From Luteipulveratus mongoliensis (GTDB taxonomy: Bacteria; Actinomycetota; Actinomycetes; Actinomycetales; Dermatophilaceae): a DNA stretch of 64,000 nucleotides. Numbering within the stretch: position 1 is the first letter of the stretch; each line of letters starts with the position of its first letter. Below, piece by piece: positions 15,752 to 24,933 of the stretch. Below the pieces are notes generated by a model. It saw only the letters and a program-made list of their open reading frames with translations, was not told where the DNA came from and made no database searches. Made by a program: the position numbers and the translations under genes. Location: positions 1 through 64,000 of the forward strand of contig NZ_CP011112.1 of assembly GCF_001190945.1 (NCBI RefSeq), in the 5' to 3' direction.

Positions 15752-16696
15752 ATGAGAGAAGTGATGTCGCACCTTGATGCAGCAGCAGATCTTGAGCAGG
15801 TCCTGTACGACGTGCACCGTGAGATCCAGCCTCTGATCGGTCAGGGGCAGCTCGCCGACTACATCCCGGCGCTGTCCGCGGTGGACCCACAGCAGTTCGG
15901 GCTGGCACTGGCGACGACGTCCGGGGAGGTCCACGGCATCGGGGACTATCAGCTGCCGTTCTCGATCCAGAGCCTGTCCAAGGTGTACGCCTTCGCCTTG
16001 GCCCTGGCTGCTGACGGGGAAACGATCTGGGAACGCGTCGGCCACGAGGCCTCGACCCATCCCTTCAACTCACTGCTGCAGCTCGAGCATGACCATGGAA
16101 TTCCTCGCAACCCCTTCCTCAATGCCGGAGCATTGGTGAGCGTCGACCGGCTGATGAGCCGGCACGGGTCTGCTGTGCAGCCGTTGAGAGAGTTTCTGCG
16201 TGCCGAATCCGGCAACCACAACATCGATGTCGAGAAATCGGTCGCGGAATCGGAGAGAGCACATTGCGACCGCAACGCTTCGCTCGCCCATCTCATGGCC
16301 AGCTACGGCAATCTGGACAACCCTGTTCCGAACGTCCTGGACAACTACATCGAGCAGTGCGCGCTGACGATGTCGTGCCACGATCTGGCGCTCGCGGCGC
16401 GCTTCCTGGTGCGCGGCGGCGTACGGGCAGACGGCACGCGCCTCCTGTCCACCGACAACGCCAAACGGATCAACGCGACGATGCTGGTCTGCGGAATGTA
16501 CGACCAGGCAGGGGCTTTCGCGTTTCGTGTCGGCCTCCCGGCCAAGAGTGGCGTCGGCGGCGGAGTCCTCGCCGTCGTACCGAACCGGGGCGTGCTGTGC
16601 GTGTGGAGTCCGGGGCTGGACCGCAGCGGGAACTCCGTGGCCGGGGTGGCAGCGCTCGAGGCATTCTCCTTGGCGACCGGCTGGTCAGTCTTCTGA
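15752..16696 (+). CDS. glsA: glutaminase A
   Basis: A 314-residue glutaminase of the serine-dependent beta-lactamase-like fold. It hydrolyses glutamine to glutamate and ammonia. The catalytic SxxK is S74-K77 (SLSK); NAGALVS, GMYDQAG and the PAKSGVGGG motif are present. It is cytosolic, with no signal peptide. The ATG at 15752 has GAGGA about 8 nt upstream. It sits just behind the secreted protease, suggesting a theme of nitrogen salvage from protein. Its last 12 bases overlap the convergent regulator. Confidence 0.93.
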   Translation: MREVMSHLDAAADLEQVLYDVHREIQPLIGQGQLADYIPALSAVDPQQFGLALATTSGEVHGIGDYQLPFSIQSLSKVYAFALALAADGETIWERVGHEASTHPFNSLLQLEHDHGIPRNPFLNAGALVSVDRLMSRHGSAVQPLREFLRAESGNHNIDVEKSVAESERAHCDRNASLAHLMASYGNLDNPVPNVLDNYIEQCALTMSCHDLALAARFLVRGGVRADGTRLLSTDNAKRINATMLVCGMYDQAGAFAFRVGLPAKSGVGGGVLAVVPNRGVLCVWSPGLDRSGNSVAGVAALEAFSLATGWSVF

Positions 16697-17650
16697 GGCG
16701 ACAGCCCGATCGGGGGCGGTGGACGGCCAGTCCCAGCGGAAGCCGTAACAGCCGGGTTCGAAGTCCAACGCGATGCCATGCACCGAACCCGTGTCGTCGA
16801 TCTGCACCACGCGCACGTTCTCCTCGCCATTCTCCCGACGGGTGTACTGCTCGCAATGAATGGGCACGACGTCCGGGTCGAAGACGATCTCGAGCACGAA
16901 CTCGCGGACCGGAAGTCGGAACTTCCGCTCGTAGTTCGTGGCGAGCGGGCAAGGTGCCTCGTTGATCAGCGCGTGCTCGGTGATGATCGTCTCGCCGCGC
17001 CGCAGTGGGCGGTCGAAGAGGAGCTCTGCGACCAACAGACCAACCTCGGGTTTGGCGATGGTTCGACCGAGGTGGCAGTGCCGTAGCGGCTGGACCTGCG
17101 GAAGGGCCCGGTCGTGCTCGTCCAGGTGCATGATCACCACCCAGCGATCAGGCCCGTCACGCTCCGCGCGCAGCACCTGTCGGGACACGTACGACTGCTC
17201 GCCACGGTCCGGTCCGACGAAGACCCGGTCGTGCTGGCTGATCCTGGTCAGCCGCTCGTCCCAGAACGCGTTGACCTGTCCGACCGCGTCCTCCACGTCG
17301 TACAGCGAGGGCCAGAACGCACCGATGGCCGGACGGTCGGTGGCCTGGTTGGACCACCGTCCCCTCGGTCGTGGTGGGCCGAGCAGCATCGCCAGCTCCC
17401 CAGGTGGCACACCAAGGATGGTCTCGAGGTGCCCCACGGCGGTCAGCGACGACGGGCGTTCCGGCCGGCTGCGCCCGGACTGCCAGTAGCTCAGGGTGGC
17501 CAGGCTGACCGAGACACCGCGATGTGCGAGGTGCTCCCTCAGCCGCTCCAGCCCAAGTCCGCGCGCCTCGATGGCGGCACGGAGCGCGTCGGCGAACTCA
17601 GTGTCCTGCGCCCGGTCGGGACCGGCGACGGAGACCGACTGTCCAGACAT
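16685..17650 (-). CDS. XRE family transcriptional regulator
   Basis: A 321-residue protein. An N-terminal helix-turn-helix (about residues 18-88; RLREHLAHRGVSVSLATLSYWQ, then GRSRPERPSSL) is followed by a long C-terminal domain of unknown fold (about 105-315) rich in beta-strand-like segments. This architecture recurs in Streptomyces as large single-component regulators. The start ATG has GGGAGG 5 nt upstream. It overlaps glutaminase tail to tail. Its target and ligand are unknown. Confidence 0.8.
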   Translation of the reverse strand: MSGQSVSVAGPDRAQDTEFADALRAAIEARGLGLERLREHLAHRGVSVSLATLSYWQSGRSRPERPSSLTAVGHLETILGVPPGELAMLLGPPRPRGRWSNQATDRPAIGAFWPSLYDVEDAVGQVNAFWDERLTRISQHDRVFVGPDRGEQSYVSRQVLRAERDGPDRWVVIMHLDEHDRALPQVQPLRHCHLGRTIAKPEVGLLVAELLFDRPLRRGETIITEHALINEAPCPLATNYERKFRLPVREFVLEIVFDPDVVPIHCEQYTRRENGEENVRVVQIDDTGSVHGIALDFEPGCYGFRWDWPSTAPDRAVASED

Positions 17651-17735
17651 CGCGCCTCCCGTGGTCAGACTTCAGTCCTCCACCTGACGATAACGGCGCG
17701 CGGTCGCTGGCACGAGGCTCTGTGACGACGGGTGC

Positions 17736-18896
17736 TCAGAGGGTGCGGGCGATGAGCTCCTTCATGATCTCGTTGGTGCCGCCGTAGATCTTCTGCACGC
17801 GGGACGACGCGTACATCCGCGCGATCGGGTACTCGATCATGTAGCCGTACCCGCCGAAGAGCTGGAGGCAACGGTCGACGACCTCGCACTGCTTCTCGGT
17901 GGAGTACCACTTGGCCATGGACGCGCTGGCTGCGTCGAGCTCACCCTTGAGGTGCTGCTGTACGCAGTGGTCGACGAGGGTGCGTACGGCGCGTGCCTCG
18001 GTCGCGCACTCGGCGAGGACGAAGCGAGTGTTCTGAAACTTCAACAGCTCTCGGCCGAAGGCCTCGCGCTCCTTGGTGTACGCGACGGTCACGTCCACGG
18101 CGAGCTCGGCCACCTTGGCGGCCGACACAGCGATGACCAGCCGTTCCTGCGGCAGCTGTTCCATCAGCTGGACGAACGCCTGCCCTTCCTGACCGCCCAA
18201 CAGGTTCTCGCGCGGGATCCGCATGTCGGAGAAGAACAGCTCTCGGGTGTCTTGGCCGTGCATGCCGATCTTCTTCAGCACCTGCCCGCGTTCGAACCCC
18301 TCCAAACCTTCAGTCTCCGCGACGATGAGCGACAGACCCTTGCCGCCTTCCTCACCAGTGCGCGCGACGATGATGATGAGGTTGGCGTGGGAACCGTTGG
18401 TAATGAACGTCTTTGACCCGTTGACGATGTAGTGCTCGCCGTCGTCGGACAGGCGGGCCGTCGTACGTAGGTTCTGCAGGTCCGAGCCTGCGCCCGGCTC
18501 GGTCATCGCGATCGCCCCGACCATCTCGCCGGTCGCCATCTTCGGCAGCCACCGATGCTTCTGCTCCTCGGTGCCGTAGTGCAGGACGTACGGCGCCACG
18601 ATGCCGCTGTGCACGCTGTTGCCGAAGGCATCGTCGCCGGCTGCGGCCTGCTCCTCGATGACCACGGCCTCGTGCGCAAACGTGCCGCCGCCACCGCCGT
18701 ACTCCTCCGGGATCGACATGCAGAGCAGGCCCGCCGCGCCCGCGGCGTTCCAGTACTCACGGTCGACCTGATGCTGCTCGGCCCAGCGCTCCTGATTCGG
18801 GACGGACTCCTTCTCGAAGAACGTGCGCGCAAGGGTCCGCACGTCGTCCAGGTCCTCAGTCATCCACGGTGACCGGTAGGTGCTCGTCAGCTGCAT
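17736..18896 (-). CDS. acyl-CoA dehydrogenase
   Basis: A 386-residue FAD-dependent acyl-CoA dehydrogenase for the first step of beta-oxidation. FAD/substrate motifs are AIAMTEPGAGSDLQNLRT and GSKTFITNG; the C-terminal YGGTNEIMKELIA holds the likely catalytic Glu. It is the last gene of a minus-strand operon with thiolase, FadB and a CoA transferase, 3 bp after the CoA-transferase stop. The chain length is not readable from sequence. A second in-frame ATG lies 11 codons in. Confidence 0.92.
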   Translation of the reverse strand: MQLTSTYRSPWMTEDLDDVRTLARTFFEKESVPNQERWAEQHQVDREYWNAAGAAGLLCMSIPEEYGGGGGTFAHEAVVIEEQAAAGDDAFGNSVHSGIVAPYVLHYGTEEQKHRWLPKMATGEMVGAIAMTEPGAGSDLQNLRTTARLSDDGEHYIVNGSKTFITNGSHANLIIIVARTGEEGGKGLSLIVAETEGLEGFERGQVLKKIGMHGQDTRELFFSDMRIPRENLLGGQEGQAFVQLMEQLPQERLVIAVSAAKVAELAVDVTVAYTKEREAFGRELLKFQNTRFVLAECATEARAVRTLVDHCVQQHLKGELDAASASMAKWYSTEKQCEVVDRCLQLFGGYGYMIEYPIARMYASSRVQKIYGGTNEIMKELIARTL

Positions 18897-18899
18897 GGC

Positions 18900-19757
18900 T
18901 CAGTCCTTCGCATCTGCTGGTTGAGGTGAGCGGACTGCGGCGATCGGTAGGTCGTGCTCGCGCGCCCAGACCTCCCACTCATCAGCGGTGCGGGTGGTGA
19001 AGACCGCCTCCAGATCGCTACGACTGCCCTCGACACCCAGCTGCTCGGTGAGGTTCTGCCAGAAGTGGCCCTCAAGAGCGGCCACAGCGATGAATCCGCT
19101 TGCTGTCGAATAGATTCCGTACGCCGGCAGCGCGCCTCCGAGGAAGCCCTCAGCCGTCGTAAGTCGGTTCCTCACCGGCTGCGACATGTCCTCGGCCACA
19201 TCGCTGAGCGCCACTTCTCGATGGACACCCTCGCCCGTACGCCCACGCTGCACGAGCGCCGCGACACCGTCGGCGACCGCGCGCTCGGCACCTCCGAGAT
19301 CAGCGATCAGCACCGTCGGCATGTGCGGTGGCTGCAGCGTCCCGACACCCGCCTGATAAGTCAGGTCGTGCCCGGCCACCTCGGCTGCCTCGCCCGGATG
19401 ACCCACGATCGCCACCTGACACAGCTGCGGCAACCGGGCGTGCAGCGTGGACCAGTCGAGCCCGAGCCGTGCAAGCGCAGACGGCCGGCTGGAGGTGACG
19501 AGCAGATCGGTGTCCGCCAGGAGCGTCCACAGCACGTCCAGGTCGGCCTCGTCCTTCAGATTGAGGGTGACGATCTCCTGGCCCTTGGTGAGGCGCGTGT
19601 AGTAGTCGGGCCCACCGAAGGCCAGCGGGTCACCACTCGGCGGCTCGACCTTCGTGACCTCCGCACCGAGCGTGGTCAGGCGAGCGGCCGCGGCCGGTCC
19701 GGGCAGGTTGATCGCCAGGCTCACCACGCGTACGCCGGCCAGCGGCAGCTCGCTCAT
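18900..19757 (-). CDS. CaiB/BaiF-type (family III) CoA transferase, short form
   Basis: A 285-residue family III CoA transferase/AMACR-type protein. It has the N-terminal LAGVRVVSLAINLPGPAAAARL and VTKVEPPSGDPL, the catalytic-Asp region VLIADLGGAERAV and RTGEGVHREVALSD. Full-length members are usually 360-400 residues, so the second domain is shortened. It may epimerise 2-methylacyl-CoA or move CoA between acids. It starts 1 bp after the fadB stop and belongs to the same operon. Confidence 0.82.
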   Translation of the reverse strand: MSELPLAGVRVVSLAINLPGPAAAARLTTLGAEVTKVEPPSGDPLAFGGPDYYTRLTKGQEIVTLNLKDEADLDVLWTLLADTDLLVTSSRPSALARLGLDWSTLHARLPQLCQVAIVGHPGEAAEVAGHDLTYQAGVGTLQPPHMPTVLIADLGGAERAVADGVAALVQRGRTGEGVHREVALSDVAEDMSQPVRNRLTTAEGFLGGALPAYGIYSTASGFIAVAALEGHFWQNLTEQLGVEGSRSDLEAVFTTRTADEWEVWAREHDLPIAAVRSPQPADAKD

Positions 19758-19758
19758 C

Positions 19759-21933
19759 TCAGAACGCCTCTCCGCGCTCGGCTTTGGCGACCAGCCACGG
19801 CGAGGGTTCGAAACGCGGACCGTACGCCGCCGCCAGCTCGCGAGCGCGCGCGACGAACCCCGCCAAGCCCCCGTCGTACGCCTGCATGAACTGCGCCGTC
19901 CCGCCGGTGATCGGCGGGAAGCCGATGCCGAAGATCGAGCCGATGTTGGCCGCGGGAGCGGAGTCGATGACGCCCTCCTCGAAGCACTTGGCCGTCTCGA
20001 GCGCCATCGCGAACAGGTAGCGGTCCTGGATGTCCCGCAGCGGTACGTCCGTCTCGGCCTTGGCGAAGTGCTCACGGACCCCGGGCCAGAACTTCTTCGG
20101 TCCGTCGGCTGGGTAGTCGTAGAACCCGGAGCCGGCGGCGCGACCCTTGCGGCCGAACTCGCCCACCATCCGGTCGATCACGGCGGTCCCTGGCATGGCC
20201 GTCAGATCCACGCCGGTCTCCTTCATCGCCTCCGCCCGGATGTGCTGAGTCAGCGTCAGGGACACCTCGTCGAGCATCGCCAGTGGCGGAGCTGGGAATC
20301 CCGCCATGGTTGCGGCCCGCTCGATGGTGGCCGGGTCCACGCCTTCCTCGACCAGGGCAGCAGCCTCGAGGATCAGCGTCCCGAACACGCGGCTGGTGTA
20401 GAACCCACGGCTGTCGTGGACGACGATCGGGATCTTGCCGATCTGCTGGACGATGTCGATCGCGCGAGCGAGCGTCTCGTCCGAGCTCTCCTTGCCGCGG
20501 ATGATCTCGACGAGCTTCATCTTGTCGACCGGCGAGAAGAAGTGCAGACCGATGAAATCCTTTGGGCGAGAGACATTCTCGGCCAAAGCTGTGATCGGCA
20601 GCGTGGATGTGTTGGAGCACAGCAGGGCGTCGTCGCCGAGCACCTCCTCCGCCTCGGCGAAGACCTTGGCCTTCAGACCCGCGTCCTCGAAGACGGCCTC
20701 GATCACCGCATCGCAGCCCTTCAGGTCGGCCGCGTCGGCGGTCGGAGTGATGCGCGCGAGGATCTCGTCGCGAGCCTCAGCCGTCATCCGACCCTTGCTG
20801 ACCTTCTTGTCGAGCAGTCCGGCGGAGTACGCCTTGCCCTTGTCCGCGCCCTCGACCGAGACGTCCTTGAGGACGACATCGATGCCGCGGGTGGCACACG
20901 CATAGGCAATGCCGGCGCCCATCATTCCTGCGCCGAGCACCCCGACCCGTGAGACCTTGGAGGGCTCAATTCCCTTGGGCCGCAACGACCCTGACGAGAT
21001 CGCCTGGAGGTCGAAGAAGAACGCCTGGATCATGCTCGACGAGACCGGACCCGTCGCGAGCGACGTGAGGTAGCGCGACTCGATCCGGCTCGCGGTGTCG
21101 ATGTCGACCTGCGCACCCTCGACGGCCGCAGACAAGATCGCCCGTGGCGCCGGGTAGGCAGCGCCCTTGAGCTGCTTGCGCAGGTTGGCCGGGAAGGCCG
21201 GCAGGAAGGCCGCGAGCTTCGGGCTCGACGGAGTGCCGCCCGGCATCCGATAGCCCGGACGGTCCCAGGGCTGCGTCGCGGCTTCCTCGTCGTCCTTGTT
21301 GGCCAGGATCCACGCCCGCGCCGCCGGCAGCAGGTCGTCCTGCGTCGCGACGATCTCGTCGACGAAGCCCTTCTCCTTGGCCTCGACCGGACCACGCTGC
21401 TGTCCCTGCAGCAGCCAGTTCATCAGCGCGTCCTGCAAGCCGAGCATCCGTACGCCGCGGGTCACCCCACCGCCTCCCGGCAGCAGCCCGAGGGTCACCT
21501 CGGGGAAGCCGAACTTCGACTTGGGGTCGTCGACCGCGATGCGGTGGTGCGCGGCGAGAGCGATCTCGAGTCCGCCGCCGAGCGCGGTCCCGTTGAGAGC
21601 AGCGACGACCGGCTTGCCGATCTGCTCCAGCCGACGCAGCTGGGACTTCACGGTCTCGATCTCGGCGAAGAAGCGGCCCGCGTCCTCGGGCTGCGCAGCC
21701 TGCAGCAGCTTGAGGTTGCCGCCGGCGAAGAACGTCTTCTTGGCGCTGGCGAGGATCACACCGGTGACGTCGTCCCGCTCGGACTCGAGCTGGTCGATCG
21801 CGGCCGCCATGCCGGCGACGTAGCGCTCGTTCATCGTGTTGGCGCTCGCCTGCGGATCGTCGAGGGTAAGCGTGACGATGCCGTCGGCGTCCTTGTCGTA
21901 ACGGACAGCGGTGGTCTCAGTGGTAGTGCTCAT
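19759..21933 (-). CDS. fadB: 3-hydroxyacyl-CoA dehydrogenase/enoyl-CoA hydratase, FadB/FadJ type
   Basis: A 724-residue bifunctional beta-oxidation enzyme. The N-terminal crotonase domain (about 10-210) has [16 protein letters not shown] and [16 protein letters not shown] with the two catalytic Glu positions. The central NAD-binding domain (about 330-510) has [16 protein letters not shown] and GLHFFSPV. The C-terminal dehydrogenase domains end at the operon's CoA-transferase start. The ATG at 21933 has GAGGA at the right distance and follows the thiolase stop by 7 bp. It partners the thiolase FadA. Confidence 0.94.
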   Translation of the reverse strand: MSTTTETTAVRYDKDADGIVTLTLDDPQASANTMNERYVAGMAAAIDQLESERDDVTGVILASAKKTFFAGGNLKLLQAAQPEDAGRFFAEIETVKSQLRRLEQIGKPVVAALNGTALGGGLEIALAAHHRIAVDDPKSKFGFPEVTLGLLPGGGGVTRGVRMLGLQDALMNWLLQGQQRGPVEAKEKGFVDEIVATQDDLLPAARAWILANKDDEEAATQPWDRPGYRMPGGTPSSPKLAAFLPAFPANLRKQLKGAAYPAPRAILSAAVEGAQVDIDTASRIESRYLTSLATGPVSSSMIQAFFFDLQAISSGSLRPKGIEPSKVSRVGVLGAGMMGAGIAYACATRGIDVVLKDVSVEGADKGKAYSAGLLDKKVSKGRMTAEARDEILARITPTADAADLKGCDAVIEAVFEDAGLKAKVFAEAEEVLGDDALLCSNTSTLPITALAENVSRPKDFIGLHFFSPVDKMKLVEIIRGKESSDETLARAIDIVQQIGKIPIVVHDSRGFYTSRVFGTLILEAAALVEEGVDPATIERAATMAGFPAPPLAMLDEVSLTLTQHIRAEAMKETGVDLTAMPGTAVIDRMVGEFGRKGRAAGSGFYDYPADGPKKFWPGVREHFAKAETDVPLRDIQDRYLFAMALETAKCFEEGVIDSAPAANIGSIFGIGFPPITGGTAQFMQAYDGGLAGFVARARELAAAYGPRFEPSPWLVAKAERGEAF

Positions 21934-21940
21934 GGTGTCC

Positions 21941-23161
21941 TCAGATCCGCTCAACGATGGTCGCAATTCCCATGCCGCCACCCACGCACAGGGTGATCAG
22001 GCCGCGCTGCAGGTCACGTCGCTCCAGCTCGTCCACGACCGTGCCGAGCAGCATCGCTCCCGTCGCACCGAGGGGGTGGCCGAGCGCGATCGCGCCGCCG
22101 TTGACGTTGACCTTGTCGTGCGGGATCTCCAGGTCACGCATCACGCGGAGTACGACGGCCGCGAATGCCTCATTGATCTCCCACAGGTCAATGTCCTTGG
22201 GTTGCAAGCCAACTCGAGCGAGAGCCTTGCGTGCGGCCGGCACCGGGCCGGTCAGCATGATGGTCGGGTCCGAGCCGCTGACGGCGGTCGAGATGATGCG
22301 CGCTCGCGGTCGCAGACCGAGTTCCTGGCCGATCGCCTCAGTCCCGATCAGCGTGAGAGCCGCGCCGTCGACGATGCCCGAGGAGTTGCCCGCGTGGTGG
22401 ACGTGGTCGATCTCGTCGACCCAGTGGTACTTCTCCAGGGCGACGGAGTCGAAGCCGCCCAGGTCGCCGATGTCCTTGAACGACGGCTTCAGACCGGCGA
22501 GTGACTCGACCGAGGTGTCGGGTCGGATGAACTCGTCGTGGTCGAGCACGGTCAGGCCGTTGCGGTCGAGCACCGGGATGACCGAGTCCTTGAAGTACCC
22601 CCCATCGCGCGCGGCAGCCGCGCGATGGTGCGACTCGGTCGCGAACTCGTCCACAGCCGTACGGGACTGGCCGTCCAGCGTGGCAACGAGGTCGGCGCCG
22701 ACGCCCTGCGGGACGAAGCCGGTGGTGATCGCCGTCGCCGGGTCCATCGCCCAGGCGCCACCGTCGGAGGCCATCGGCACGCGCGACATCGACTCGACGC
22801 CACCGGCGATGATGAGGTCCTCGAATCCCGAACGCACCCGGCTGGCAGCCTGATTCACGGCTTCGAGACCAGAGGCGCAGAAGCGGTTGAGCTGGACACC
22901 GGCGACGGTCTCGGGCAGTCCGGCGGCGAGCGCGGCGACCTTCGCGATGTCGGAGCCCTGGTCGCCGAGCGGGCTGACGACGCCGAGGACGACGTCATCG
23001 ATGCGGTTGGCGTCCAGGGACGGGTTGCGGGTCTGCAGCTCGTGCAGCAGCCCGACGACGAGGTCGATCGGCTTCACCTCGTGGAGGGAGCCGGTCTTCT
23101 TGCCGCGACCACGCGGCGTACGGATGGCGTCATAGACGAGCGCCTGCGGGGAGTCAGCCAT
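21941..23161 (-). CDS. fadA: acetyl-CoA C-acyltransferase (thiolase)
   Basis: A 406-residue thiolase for the last step of beta-oxidation, cleaving 3-ketoacyl-CoA. The nucleophilic Cys is in NRFCASG, the catalytic His in [15 protein letters not shown] and the second Cys in CVGGGMG. It is the first gene of the operon fadA-fadB-CoA transferase-acyl-CoA dehydrogenase. The ATG at 23161 lies 6 nt after TAGCGT, so translation is probably leaderless, and a nested palindrome sits just upstream. Confidence 0.94.
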   Translation of the reverse strand: MADSPQALVYDAIRTPRGRGKKTGSLHEVKPIDLVVGLLHELQTRNPSLDANRIDDVVLGVVSPLGDQGSDIAKVAALAAGLPETVAGVQLNRFCASGLEAVNQAASRVRSGFEDLIIAGGVESMSRVPMASDGGAWAMDPATAITTGFVPQGVGADLVATLDGQSRTAVDEFATESHHRAAAARDGGYFKDSVIPVLDRNGLTVLDHDEFIRPDTSVESLAGLKPSFKDIGDLGGFDSVALEKYHWVDEIDHVHHAGNSSGIVDGAALTLIGTEAIGQELGLRPRARIISTAVSGSDPTIMLTGPVPAARKALARVGLQPKDIDLWEINEAFAAVVLRVMRDLEIPHDKVNVNGGAIALGHPLGATGAMLLGTVVDELERRDLQRGLITLCVGGGMGIATIVERI

Positions 23162-23167
23162 GCCCTG

Positions 23168-23198
23168 ACGCTAACACTGACAGTGTCACTGTCACTAT
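23168..23198. promoter_or_regulatory. operator/promoter between fadA and the MerR regulator
   Basis: TGACAGTG-T-CACTGTCA (23178-23194) is a perfect 17-bp palindrome, overlapped by ACACTG-A-CAGTGT (23174-23186). On the minus strand TAGCGT (23173-23168) is the fadA -10, with GTGACA (23195-23190) as a possible -35 inside the palindrome. The regulator at 23244 is the natural binder. Confidence 0.75.
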
Positions 23199-23243
23199 GG
23201 TTGGGGTCAGACTTTCCACGACGTGATCAGGAGGTGTGCCACG

Positions 23244-24005
23244 ATGCCGCGCATGTCTCAGGTCCCTCGCCCCGTCGGCGAGCTCAGCCTGGACGAGCTC
23301 GTCGCCCGATCCGGGGTGGGCGTCAGGACGATCCGCTTCTACACGAGCCGCGGCATGCTGCCGGCGCCCACCAAGCGTGGCCGCTCGGCGTACTACACAG
23401 CCGATCACCTGGCCCGGCTCGAGCTGGTCCGTGAGCTGCAGGCGCACGGGTTCACGCTGGCGGCGATCGAGAGCTACCTCGCCCGCATCCCGTCCGACGC
23501 CACGCCCGAGACCATCGCGCTGCACCGGACTCTCCTGGCGCCCTGGATGCCCGACCTGCCCGAGACGCTGACTCGCGCCGAGCTCGACGCGCGGGCCGGT
23601 CGACCACTCAGCAAGGACGACCTCGAGACACTGTCGACGCTCGGCATCGTGCAGCTGGTCAGCCGCGACCACTACCAAGTCGCGGGCGCACACCTGTCGA
23701 TCGGCGTCACCATGCTCGACCTCGGCCTGCCACCGGCCGCAGCGCTCGCCGCCCACGAGATCTTCACGGCGCATGGTCGGGCCATCGCCGATGAGCTGAC
23801 CGAGCTGTTCCGTACGCAGGTGTGGCCGGCGTACAAGGAGGCCGGGCTCCCGCCCGACCAGCTCCGGGAGACGGTCGAGAGGTTCAAGCCGTTGACGATC
23901 GCGGCCCTGGTGGCGGCGTACGAGAGCGCGGTCAACGAGACCAAGCGCGAGACCGTCACCCGTCGTACGACCGATCTCGCCTCTCCCCAGTCGCTGGTCG
24001 AGTAG
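23244..24005 (+). CDS. MerR family transcriptional regulator of the fad operon
   Basis: A 253-residue regulator with an N-terminal MerR winged helix (about 14-85; VRTIRFYTSRGMLPAP, SAYYTADHLARLELVRELQ) and a long C-terminal all-helical domain (about 115-235) where a hydrophobic or acyl-CoA ligand could bind (inference). The ATG at 23244 has a strong AGGAGGT 8 nt upstream. It is divergent from the beta-oxidation operon. The last residues LVE-stop derive from a minimal palindromic repeat. Confidence 0.85.
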   Translation: MPRMSQVPRPVGELSLDELVARSGVGVRTIRFYTSRGMLPAPTKRGRSAYYTADHLARLELVRELQAHGFTLAAIESYLARIPSDATPETIALHRTLLAPWMPDLPETLTRAELDARAGRPLSKDDLETLSTLGIVQLVSRDHYQVAGAHLSIGVTMLDLGLPPAAALAAHEIFTAHGRAIADELTELFRTQVWPAYKEAGLPPDQLRETVERFKPLTIAALVAAYESAVNETKRETVTRRTTDLASPQSLVE

Positions 24006-24028
24006 CCGGGAGCGCCTACTCGACCAAC
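23993..24028. repeat. minimal palindromic repeat, copy 3
   Basis: Only the outer arms remain: GCTGGTCGAGTAG and CTACTCGACCAAC around a short GC-rich loop. The TAG is the stop codon of the MerR gene. Confidence 0.8.
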
Positions 24029-24051
24029 GATCCGAACCTTTTGATTCGCGT

Positions 24052-24077
24052 TGTCGCATCGGGCGCACCCCGTTCGT
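24052..24077 (+). promoter_or_regulatory. possible ECF42 promoter
   Basis: TGTCGC (24052-24057), 17 bp, then CGT (24075-24077) resembles the published ECF42 target type (TGTCGA at -35 with CGA/CGT-like -10; recalled, not checked). It lies about 60 bp before the first DGPF gene, so the sigma factor may drive its own operon. Confidence 0.45.
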
Positions 24078-24134
24078 AGACATGATGAGAGCAGGCAAAC
24101 GGACCTGCCTCGAGGCGACCGAAGGAGCAGCACA

Positions 24135-24515
24135 ATGACCCAGTACCTGATGTCCGTGGTGAGTGACCCGGACGGGCGTCCCACGCCGGAGGAGACGAAG
24201 CAGTCCTGGGCGGACACGGGCAAGTTCAACGACAAGCTGCAGGAGACCGGCGTCTGGGTCTTCGCCGGTGGGCTGCACGAGATCAGCACGTCCACGGTCG
24301 TGGACAACCGAGGCGACAACGTCGTCACGACCGACGGCCCGTACAGCGAGTCGAAGGAGTATCTCGCCGGCTTCTGGATCGTCGAGGTCCCTGATCTCGA
24401 CGCCGCCTTGGCGCTGGCTGCCGAAGGCTCCAAGGCCTGCCGTGCGCGGGTCGAGGTACGACCGTTCCAGAGCATCGAGGAAGCCGCGCGCGACCTCGGC
24501 GTCGACGTTCCCTGA
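24135..24515 (+). CDS. YCII/DGPF-domain protein 1
   Basis: A 126-residue ferredoxin-like-fold protein of the YCII-related (DGPF) family, with TTDGPYSESKEYLAGFWIVE as the DGPF signature. The ATG at 24135 has GAAGGAG upstream. It is followed by a paralogue and an ECF42 sigma factor; this trio is the defining neighbourhood of the ECF42 group. The biochemical role of DGPF proteins is unknown. Confidence 0.9.
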   Translation: MTQYLMSVVSDPDGRPTPEETKQSWADTGKFNDKLQETGVWVFAGGLHEISTSTVVDNRGDNVVTTDGPYSESKEYLAGFWIVEVPDLDAALALAAEGSKACRARVEVRPFQSIEEAARDLGVDVP

Positions 24516-24539
24516 ACCACAACCTCGGAAGGAGAAGCC

Positions 24540-24926
24540 ATGACGCAGTACTTGCTGGCCGTAATGGGCCGCCAGGGAGATCCGGAGCGGTCTGAGCCGG
24601 ACACGCAGGAGGCGTACGGATCGGTCGCCGCCTTCAACGAAAAGCTCGCTGAGGCGGGCGCGTGGGTCTTCGGCGGCGGGCTCGAGCCGGTCACCCAGGC
24701 GAGCGTGGTCGACGGCACCGGCGTCGATGTCGTCACGACCGACGGCCCGTTCGGTGAGTCGAAGGAGTTCCTCGGCGGCTTCTGGATCATCGAGGCGGCC
24801 GATCTGGAGGCTGCCCGACGGATCGCCGGTGAGGCCTCCAAGGCGTGCGGTGGCCCGGTAGAGGTCCGCGCATTCGACGGCGACGAAGACGTCGACCGCC
24901 TGAACGCTTCCGCGAGCAAGGGCTGA
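24540..24926 (+). CDS. YCII/DGPF-domain protein 2
   Basis: A 128-residue paralogue of the preceding protein (TTDGPFGESKEFLGGFWIIE). The ATG at 24540 follows GGAAGGAG. The gene lies 24 bp after paralogue 1 and 7 bp before the sigma factor, so all three are one operon. The two copies may form a heteromer (inference). Confidence 0.9.
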   Translation: MTQYLLAVMGRQGDPERSEPDTQEAYGSVAAFNEKLAEAGAWVFGGGLEPVTQASVVDGTGVDVVTTDGPFGESKEFLGGFWIIEAADLEAARRIAGEASKACGGPVEVRAFDGDEDVDRLNASASKG

Positions 24927-24933
24927 CGACTCG

